Shown here: positions 1-8,194 of the stretch, piece by piece
Position numbering within the stretch: position 1 is the first letter of the stretch
How the letters are laid out: every line of letters begins with the position of its first letter
Made by a program: the position numbers and the translations under genes
Notes under the pieces: generated by a model
The model's database searches: none
The model's input: the letters and a program-made list of their open reading frames with translations, nothing else
What the model was told of the DNA's origin: nothing
Origin: Clostridiales bacterium
GTDB lineage: Bacteria > Bacillota > Clostridia > Oscillospirales > Oscillospiraceae
Assembly: GCA_021200895.1 (NCBI GenBank)
Contig: JAJQFX010000005.1
Location: forward strand, 1-8,194
Length of the DNA stretch: 8,194 bases
Reading direction: 5' to 3'

Positions 1-1148
1 TGGGCAAGGTCACCCCCAAGGGCGAGACCGACCTGACCGCCGAGGAGCGGCTGCTCCGGGCCATCTTTGGCGAGAAGGCGCGGGAAGTCCGCGACACCTC
101 TTTGAAGGTGCCCCACGGTATGTATGGCATCGTCATCGATGTCAAGGTGTTCAGCCGTGAGAACGACGATGAGCTTGGCCCCGGCGTCAATCAGTGCGTG
201 CGGGTCTACATCGCCCAGAAACGGAAAATCTCCGTGGGCGATAAGATGGCCGGCCGCCATGGCAACAAGGGCGTCGTTTCCCGCATCATGCCGGTGGAGG
301 ATATGCCCTTCCTGCCTGACGGCACTCCGCTGGACATCGTGCTGAACCCCCTGGGCGTGCCCTCCCGTATGAACATCGGCCAGGTGCTGGAGGTTCATCT
401 GGGCTACGCCGCCAAGACCCTGGGCTGGAAGGTGGCCACCCCCATCTTCAACGGCGCTAACGAGCAGGACATCCAGGCCCTGCTGCGCCAGGCCGGCCTC
501 AACGAGAACGGCAAGAGCTGGCTCTATGACGGCCGCACCGGTCAGCGGTTCGACAACCCCGTCACTGTGGGCTATGTCTACTTCCTCAAGCTCCACCATC
601 TGGTGGACGATAAGATCCACGCCCGCTCCACCGGCCCCTATTCCCTGGTCACCCAGCAGCCTCTGGGCGGCAAGGCCCAGTTCGGCGGCCAGCGGTTCGG
701 CGAGATGGAGGTCTGGGCCCTGGAAGCCTACGGCGCGGCCTACTGCCTCCAGGAGATCCTGACCGTCAAGAGCGACGACGTGACCGGCCGTGTCCGCACC
801 TACGAGGCCATTGTCAAGGGCCACAACGTGCCCAGGCCCGGCGTGCCTGAGGCGTTTAAGGTGCTGGTCAAGGAGCTGCAGGCGCTGTGTCTGGATATCC
901 ACATTCTGGATAAGGACGGCAACGAAGTGGAGTTGAAGGACGACGATGACGAGCCGGATTATCAGAGCATCCGCCGCCTGGAGGAGGACGATTATGACTA
1001 CTCCGACAGCAACAGAGAGTACGAGCATCACGGCTTCACCACCGGCACTATGGATGAGGACGGCAGCGTGATCTCCGACGTCGCCTTTGAGGAAGAGGGC
1101 GAGCTGTCCATTGACTCTGACAGCAGCGAACTGGATTACGACGAATAA
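1..1148 (+). CDS. rpoB: DNA-directed RNA polymerase subunit beta, C-terminal part (5' end outside window)
   Basis: RpoB forms, with RpoC, the catalytic core of bacterial RNA polymerase. The first complete codon is at position 3 and 381 residues are present before the TAA at 1146-1148; the reading is open through the left edge, so the true start lies outside. The fragment opens with the conserved GKVTPKGETDLT...LLRAIFGEK segment. It then has GDKMAGRHGNKG at 237-272, whose lysines line the active centre in the family, and GGKAQFGGQRFGEMEVWALE from 666, the C-terminal clamp region that packs on RpoC. From about 939 the chain becomes a strongly acidic tail of roughly 65-70 residues, rich in Asp, Glu, Ser and Tyr and ending ELDYDE; such tails vary between lineages. 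rpoC follows after 23 bases, so both are co-transcribed. Identity is certain from motif density; only the tail is unusual. Confidence 0.98.
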   Translation, partial: GKVTPKGETDLTAEERLLRAIFGEKAREVRDTSLKVPHGMYGIVIDVKVFSRENDDELGPGVNQCVRVYIAQKRKISVGDKMAGRHGNKGVVSRIMPVEDMPFLPDGTPLDIVLNPLGVPSRMNIGQVLEVHLGYAAKTLGWKVATPIFNGANEQDIQALLRQAGLNENGKSWLYDGRTGQRFDNPVTVGYVYFLKLHHLVDDKIHARSTGPYSLVTQQPLGGKAQFGGQRFGEMEVWALEAYGAAYCLQEILTVKSDDVTGRVRTYEAIVKGHNVPRPGVPEAFKVLVKELQALCLDIHILDKDGNEVELKDDDDEPDYQSIRRLEEDDYDYSDSNREYEHHGFTTGTMDEDGSVISDVAFEEEGELSIDSDSSELDYDE

Positions 1149-1153
1149 TCATA

Positions 1154-1160
1154 GAGGAGG
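1154..1160 (+). promoter_or_regulatory. Ribosome binding site of rpoC
   Basis: GAGGAGG lies 11 bases before the ATG at 1172, inside the 23-base gap between rpoB and rpoC. It is a strong Shine-Dalgarno match and fixes the rpoC start, which is followed by the expected N-terminal sequence of RpoC. No promoter or terminator is visible in the gap, in keeping with one rpoBC transcript. Confidence 0.9.
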
Positions 1161-1171
1161 TCAAAAGCATT

Positions 1172-5020
<3,849 letters not shown>

Positions 5021-5191
5021 TCCTGGAGGAAGGCGCCCGTGAGGTAGCCGAGGAACAGTCGACCTCTGATGAGGATGCGCTGAAGCGCGCGGCCCTGGAG
5101 GGCGGCGATTCGGAGGATGCCCCCGGAGGACGATGCACTGTTTGAGGAGGACGAAGCTTCCATGTCCCTTGACGAAGGCCCTGAGGCGTAA
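5021..5191 (+). other. rpoC: Frameshifted remainder of the RpoC acidic C-terminal tail
   Basis: The sequence after the apparent rpoC stop still codes for an acidic tail. Shifting at the C7 run 4992-4998 gives ADDSDALILEEG from 4999, then an Asp/Glu-rich stretch down to GGDSEDAP near 5124. That frame would stop at 5143-5145, but a second shift at the C5 run 5120-5124 continues as EDDALFEEDEASMSLDEG and ends PEA at the TAA 5189-5191. This last part is back in the original rpoC frame, so one missing and one extra base about 125 bases apart cancel. With one C added in the first run and one removed in the second, RpoC would have 1339 residues. The cause may be sequencing error in C runs or real indels in a dispensable tail; the sequence alone cannot decide. 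Confidence 0.85.
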
Positions 5192-5212
5192 CCGCCCCGC
5201 TTGATAACCTAC

Positions 5213-5248
5213 AGCCGCCCCTGGCTATCATAGCCGGGGGTGGCTTTT
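5213..5248 (+). terminator. Rho-independent terminator of the rpoBC operon
   Basis: A 14-base-pair stem (5213-5226 with 5232-5245, two G-U pairs, otherwise complementary) encloses the loop ATCAT and runs into TTTT followed by CG. It lies 21 bases after the restored rpoC stop at 5191, which is the expected distance and supports 5191 rather than 5020 as the original end of rpoC. It separates the polymerase operon from the adenine deaminase gene. Confidence 0.88.
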
Positions 5249-5271
5249 CGTCCCGATTTAGGACATACCGC

Positions 5272-5288
5272 ATTTTGTGGTGCAAAAT
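5272..5288. repeat. Short inverted repeat just upstream of the adenine deaminase promoter
   Basis: ATTTTG (5272-5277) and CAAAAT (5283-5288) are perfect inverted copies around a 5-base centre TGGTG, ending 5 bases before the -35 box. The position would suit a regulator binding site, but six-base arms in AT-rich intergenic DNA can arise by chance and no matching regulator is in the window. Confidence 0.3.
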
Positions 5289-5293
5289 CTCCG

Positions 5294-5322
5294 TTGCCTT
5301 TCCGGAAAAGATGGGGTACAAT
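5294..5322 (+). promoter_or_regulatory. Sigma-A type promoter of the adenine deaminase gene
   Basis: TTGCCT (5294-5299) and TACAAT (5317-5322) are separated by 17 bases, an ideal spacing. Each box differs from the consensus by two bases or fewer. Transcription would start near 5329, giving a leader of about 30 bases, too short for a purine riboswitch. With the terminator upstream, this makes the deaminase gene an independent unit. Confidence 0.75.
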
Positions 5323-5344
5323 AGAAGCAGTTAATTTCGGCAAA

Positions 5345-5350
5345 AAGGAG
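5345..5350 (+). promoter_or_regulatory. Ribosome binding site of the adenine deaminase gene
   Basis: AAGGAG lies 8 bases before the ATG at 5359. It selects this start; no other start codon nearby is similarly placed. Confidence 0.88.
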
Positions 5351-5358
5351 AGTTATCT

Positions 5359-7041
5359 ATGCCTTATTTGAACGAGCAGTTAATGGCCATGGCACGGGGC
5401 GACCAGCCTGCCCAACTGGTGCTGAAAGGCGCTGCCTACCTGAACGTGTTCACCGGCGAATTTTTAGAGGGTGACATTGCGATTGGCGACGGCGTGGTGC
5501 TGGGCATCGGCTCCTACCAGGGGGTGCAGGAGGTGGACTGCGCCGGGAAAACGATCGTGCCCGGCTTTATCGACAGCCATATGCACATGGAAAGCACGAT
5601 GGTCATGCCCGCCCGCTTTGCGGAGGCCGCCCTGCCCCACGGTACCACCGCCATTGTCACCGACCCCCATGAAATCACCAACGTCTGCGGCAGGGCCGGG
5701 TTTGACTATATGTGGGAGGCCACGAAGGCGCTGCCGCTGGATGTCTTTCTCATGGTGCCCTCCTGCGTCCCCGCCAGCCCCTTTGACGAGTCCGGCTGCG
5801 TCTTTGACCAAGAAGATGTAACCCAGGCGCTGAAGCTGCCCCGGGTGCTGGGGCTGGCAGAGCTGATGGGCTTCCCCGGCACGGTGGGGGGCGACCCGGA
5901 AATCGCCGCCAAGGTAAACGCTGCGTTGGCCCAGGGGGGCATTGTGGACGGCCACGCCCCCGGCCTCACCGGCAAGGCGCTGAACGCCTACCTGACCGCC
6001 CGGGTCTCCAACGACCATGAAAGCAGCACCCTGGCCGAAGCCCTGGAGAAGCTGCGGCTGGGCCAGTGGGTGCTGGTGCGGGAGGGCACCGCCGCCAAAA
6101 ACCTGGAGGCCCTGCTCCCCCTGTTTGAGGAACCCTATGCCAGCCGCTGCGCCCTCTGCACCGACGATGAGCATCCCGGCGACCTGGTGCGGGTAGGTCA
6201 AATCGACAACATCATCCGCAAGGCCATTGCCCTGGGGGCCTCCCCTGCCAACGCCTACCGGATGGCATCCCTCAACGGTGCCCTCTGCCACAACCTCCCC
6301 TATCGGGGGGCCATCGCCCCTGGCTACCTGGCCGACCTGGTGGTACTGAACGACCCGATGACGGTAGACATCTGCGCTGTCTACAAGGGCGGCAAGCCGG
6401 TCTATGCAACCGGTCAGCAGCTTTCCCTGCCAGCGATTCCGGTGCCCCAGGCGCTACAGGATACGGTACACCTGGACCCGGTCACGGCCGAGGACTTCCG
6501 CCTCCGCCGGGTTCCGGAGAAAATCATCGGCCTGAGCCCCGGCTCCCTCATCACTGACGACTGCGGAGAGGGCGCGGACTACGACCTGGCGCAGGACGTT
6601 TTGAAACTCTGCGTCGTAGAGCGGCACCATCACACCGGCCATATCGGCGTCTGCCTAGTGAAGGGCTACGGCCTGCGCTCTGGGGCCTGCGCCACCACCG
6701 TGGCCCACGACAGCCACAACGTGATTGTAGTGGGCACCAGCGATGAGGAAATCGCCTTCGCGGTGAACCACATCCGGGAGATGCACGGCGGTATGTGCAT
6801 CGTGAACCAGGGCAAGGTGCTGGACGAACTGCCCCTGCCGGTGGCCGGACTGATGAGCGACCTCCCGGCTGAGGAAGCCGCCGCCAGAGTAGACCATATC
6901 TCTGCTACCGCATGGGCAAACGGCGTGAACCCCGGCATCGACCCCTTTATGACGCTGTCCTTTGCCAGCCTGCCGGTGATTCCCACGTTGAAGCTGACGA
7001 CGTTGGGCGTGGTGGATGTGAATCAGTTTAAAATTGTGTGA
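5359..7041 (+). CDS. ade: Adenine deaminase
   Basis: This 560-residue protein matches adenine deaminase (AdeC type, EC 3.5.4.2), a cytoplasmic amidohydrolase that converts adenine to hypoxanthine and ammonia in purine salvage. Visible signatures are the metal-binding GFIDSHMHMEST with His74 and His76, TDPHEI at 101-106, Glu168 in AELMGFPG, DGHAPGL around His199, SNDHES around Asp219-His220, and CTDDEHPGDL at 267-276. Next comes the amidohydrolase end of the barrel (GAIAPGYLADLVVL, about 318-331), then the C-terminal domain particular to adenine deaminases (HHHTGHIG, then VAHDSHN, and a final DVNQFKIV). The length is normal for the family and no key residue appears missing. The enzyme has its own promoter and is not joined to other purine genes here. 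It converges with the minus-strand synthase gene. A cryptic relative acting on another purine is possible, but adenine deaminase is the strongly preferred call. Confidence 0.95.
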   Translation: MPYLNEQLMAMARGDQPAQLVLKGAAYLNVFTGEFLEGDIAIGDGVVLGIGSYQGVQEVDCAGKTIVPGFIDSHMHMESTMVMPARFAEAALPHGTTAIVTDPHEITNVCGRAGFDYMWEATKALPLDVFLMVPSCVPASPFDESGCVFDQEDVTQALKLPRVLGLAELMGFPGTVGGDPEIAAKVNAALAQGGIVDGHAPGLTGKALNAYLTARVSNDHESSTLAEALEKLRLGQWVLVREGTAAKNLEALLPLFEEPYASRCALCTDDEHPGDLVRVGQIDNIIRKAIALGASPANAYRMASLNGALCHNLPYRGAIAPGYLADLVVLNDPMTVDICAVYKGGKPVYATGQQLSLPAIPVPQALQDTVHLDPVTAEDFRLRRVPEKIIGLSPGSLITDDCGEGADYDLAQDVLKLCVVERHHHTGHIGVCLVKGYGLRSGACATTVAHDSHNVIVVGTSDEEIAFAVNHIREMHGGMCIVNQGKVLDELPLPVAGLMSDLPAEEAAARVDHISATAWANGVNPGIDPFMTLSFASLPVIPTLKLTTLGVVDVNQFKIV

Positions 7042-7072
7042 TGTTTATCCGTTTTACAGTGTAATGAATAGA

Positions 7073-7117
7073 AGCAGCTATCCACGCAGAAGGTTGATTT
7101 CTGCACGGATAGCTGCT
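7073..7117. terminator. Hairpin terminator shared by two convergent genes
   Basis: AGCAGCTATCC (7073-7083) pairs perfectly with GGATAGCTGCT (7107-7117). Inside, GCAGAA (7086-7091) pairs with TTCTGC (7099-7104) around a 7-base loop, with a small AC/AC internal loop between the two helices. It sits between the stops of the plus-strand deaminase (7041) and the minus-strand synthase (7121). The T tracts are short on both sides (TTT at 7120-7122 on plus; TTCTATT on minus), so efficiency is uncertain, but placement and stem length fit a bidirectional terminator. Confidence 0.72.
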
Positions 7118-7120
7118 GCT

Positions 7121-8020
7121 TTAAAGATTCAATTTCGCCGCGGCCGTCCAAAATGCGTCCAAATCCTCCGGCAGAGGGCTTTCCACGGAAATCAAATTTC
7201 CGGTTATCGGGTGTAGTAGTTCCACTTTACAGGAGTGGAGGGCAGGGCGGCCCGGCGCGCCGCCCGTTCCGTAGAGGGCATCCCCCGCCAGCGGACAGCC
7301 CAGGGCGGAAAGATGCACCCGAATCTGGTGTGTGCGGCCAGTGTGGAGGGTCAGGGACAGCAGGCATCGGCCGTTTCGCTCCTCCAGCACCCGGTAGTCC
7401 GTTCTGGCCTCCAGGCCGTCCGGGCGCACCTGGTACTCATTCAGCGCGCCGGGGCGCTTGCCAATGGGCAGGTCAATGACGCCCTCCCGTTCCGGCGGCT
7501 CCCCCTGGCAGATGGCCAGGTATTGGCGGTGAAACCGGTCTGTGTGGAGCTGCCCCATCAGCGCCTCCTGGACAGCAGCGCTTTTCGCCGCCACCAGCAG
7601 CCCGGAGGTGCCCTTGTCCAGCCGATTCACCAGCCGCAGCACAAAGGGCTGCCCCTGCTGCTGATAATGCCAGGTCAGGTAGTTGCCCAGCGTGTCGGTG
7701 TAATGTCCTGGGCCAGGGTGGACGCTGAGCCCGGCGGGCTTTTCCACCACCAGCAGCCAGTCGTCCTCATAGCGGATGTCCACCGGGCCGGGGGTGGGGA
7801 CGATGGTGCTGTCCTCCTGCTCCGGGATGGACACCTGCAGCAGCTGACCCGCCCTGACCGTTTGATTGGAGCGGACAGTCTGACCGTCCAGCAGCAATCC
7901 GCCAGGGGCAAACTTCGCCCGCTTTACCTTCGTCTTGGACAGGCGCAGGATGCGGCGCAAAATCCACCCAACCTCTTTCCCGTCGCAGTCCGGAGGGATT
8001 TGATAGTCCAGATGCCGCAT
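7121..8020 (-). CDS. RluA/RluD-family RNA pseudouridine synthase
   Basis: A 299-residue protein of the RluA family, which isomerises specific uridines to pseudouridine in rRNA or tRNA. The N-terminal region (about 14-65) looks like an S4 RNA-binding domain, with the typical basic start (SKTKVKRAKF) and the LLLDGQTVRSNQTVRAGQ turn. The catalytic domain begins near VRYEDD-type sequence IRYEDDWLLVVEKPAGLSVHP (within 82-101). The catalytic motif is NRLDKGTSGLLVAAK with the essential Asp at 135; HTGRTHQIRVHLSALGCPLAGD (within 226-247) is the second hallmark block. The length is normal. Which uridine is modified cannot be told, so no gene symbol is given; the family has several paralogues per Firmicute genome. 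The gene has its own promoter and converges on the adenine deaminase gene. The start at 8020 is supported by the ribosome binding site and by the position of the S4 domain. Confidence 0.93.
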   Translation of the reverse strand: MRHLDYQIPPDCDGKEVGWILRRILRLSKTKVKRAKFAPGGLLLDGQTVRSNQTVRAGQLLQVSIPEQEDSTIVPTPGPVDIRYEDDWLLVVEKPAGLSVHPGPGHYTDTLGNYLTWHYQQQGQPFVLRLVNRLDKGTSGLLVAAKSAAVQEALMGQLHTDRFHRQYLAICQGEPPEREGVIDLPIGKRPGALNEYQVRPDGLEARTDYRVLEERNGRCLLSLTLHTGRTHQIRVHLSALGCPLAGDALYGTGGAPGRPALHSCKVELLHPITGNLISVESPLPEDLDAFWTAAAKLNL

Positions 8021-8029
8021 AGCTCCACT

Positions 8030-8035
8030 TCCCTT
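8030..8035 (-). promoter_or_regulatory. Ribosome binding site of the pseudouridine synthase gene
   Basis: On the minus strand AAGGGA stands 9 bases before the ATG. A second GGAG lies only two bases before the ATG and is too close to act as the main site. Confidence 0.6.
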
Positions 8036-8044
8036 CTTACGGAA

Positions 8045-8073
8045 AGTATAGCGGTTCGCGGCGCGGTTGTCAA
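8045..8073 (-). promoter_or_regulatory. Near-consensus sigma-A promoter of the pseudouridine synthase gene
   Basis: Read on the minus strand, TTGACA (8068-8073, perfect -35) and TATACT (8045-8050, one or two bases from the -10 consensus) are 17 bases apart. The start of transcription would fall near 8038, giving a leader of about 18 bases that begins almost at the ribosome binding site. The promoter lies in the 69-base gap behind the stop of the upstream minus-strand gene, so the synthase can be expressed apart from it. Confidence 0.85.
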
Positions 8074-8089
8074 ATGCGGTGGGGATTGT

Positions 8090-8158
8090 TCAGCTCTTGT
8101 CGCCGGGCTTGAACATCACCGCCGCCAGCCAGCCAAAAAAGACTGCTGCCGAGATGGC
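8090..8158 (-). CDS. C-terminal end of an unidentified, probably membrane protein (truncated by the window end)
   Basis: On the minus strand an open frame ends with TGA at 8090-8092. Its last 22 codons give a hydrophobic stretch (AISAAVFFGWLAAVMF) followed by a short polar end KPGDKS. This looks like the final membrane helix and cytoplasmic tail of an integral membrane protein. The frame cannot be followed beyond 8158, where a C/G homopolymer begins. I do not recognise the family; 22 residues are too few. It runs in the same direction as the pseudouridine synthase gene, 69 bases upstream of it. Confidence 0.5.
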   Translation of the reverse strand, partial: AISAAVFFGWLAAVMFKPGDKS

Positions 8159-8194
8159 CCCCCCCCCCCCGCGCGGGGGGGGGGCGGGGGCGGG
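8158..8194. repeat. C/G homopolymer palindrome at the window end, probable assembly artefact
   Basis: A run of 13 C (8158-8170) is followed by GCGC and then almost only G. Positions 8161-8184 form a perfect 24-base palindrome (ten C, GCGC, ten G). The remainder is G with two single C bases. It has no coding character, breaks off a plausible gene, and stands exactly at the end, which points to a read-end or fold-back artefact and not to genomic sequence. Confidence 0.75.

Noticed and set aside
5323..5358. A purine riboswitch in front of the adenine deaminase gene.
   Set aside because: The leader from the predicted transcription start to the ATG is only about 30 bases, too short for a purine aptamer, and no conserved aptamer core is visible.
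5464..6291. A 275-codon open frame on the minus strand inside the adenine deaminase gene.
   Set aside because: The same register effect: it avoids stops because the sense gene avoids TTA, CTA and TCA. The plus-strand protein carries all the conserved amidohydrolase motifs.
7034..7216. A 60-codon plus-strand frame after the adenine deaminase gene.
   Set aside because: It overlaps the end of the deaminase gene, runs through the terminator hairpin and into the antisense of the pseudouridine synthase gene, and has no ribosome binding site or domain.

Overview
This window is an ordinary chromosomal housekeeping locus from a GC-rich, low-GC-clade-type Firmicute. The protein sequences look most like Clostridia of the Oscillospiraceae kind (Flavonifractor, Lawsonibacter, Oscillibacter relatives). 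That placement is an inference from the Gram-positive style RpoB/RpoC (no large proteobacterial insertion in the RpoC trigger loop), the strong Shine-Dalgarno sequences and the GC-rich codon use; no database search was possible.

Layout. Positions 1-1148 hold the 3' part of rpoB (the 5' part lies outside the window). After a 23-base gap with a strong ribosome binding site comes rpoC (1172-5020), so the two largest RNA polymerase subunits form the usual rpoBC operon. The acidic C-terminal tail of RpoC is broken: the frame ends early at 5020, but a recognisable acidic tail continues in another frame and then returns to the original frame, ending at 5191. A Rho-independent terminator (5213-5248) closes the operon.

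Next comes a separate transcription unit: a sigma-A type promoter (5294-5322) and an adenine deaminase gene (5359-7041) of the purine salvage pathway. It converges on an RluA/RluD-family pseudouridine synthase gene on the minus strand (7121-8020). The 79-base convergent gap is almost filled by a hairpin (7073-7117) that can serve both genes. The synthase gene has a near-consensus sigma-A promoter of its own (8045-8073). Upstream of it, also on the minus strand, is the last 22 codons of an unidentified, probably membrane-bound protein (8090-8158), cut off by a C/G homopolymer palindrome at the end of the window (8158-8194) that looks like an assembly or sequencing artefact at a contig end.

Together the genes cover transcription (RpoB, RpoC), purine salvage (Ade) and RNA modification. 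I see no mobile element, CRISPR array, tRNA, rRNA, riboswitch or defence system, and no evidence of a previously undescribed system. The points most worth a second look are the doubly frameshifted rpoC tail, the artificial-looking window end, a longer-than-expected central segment in RpoC, and the absence of the rpsL-rpsG-fusA block right after rpoC.
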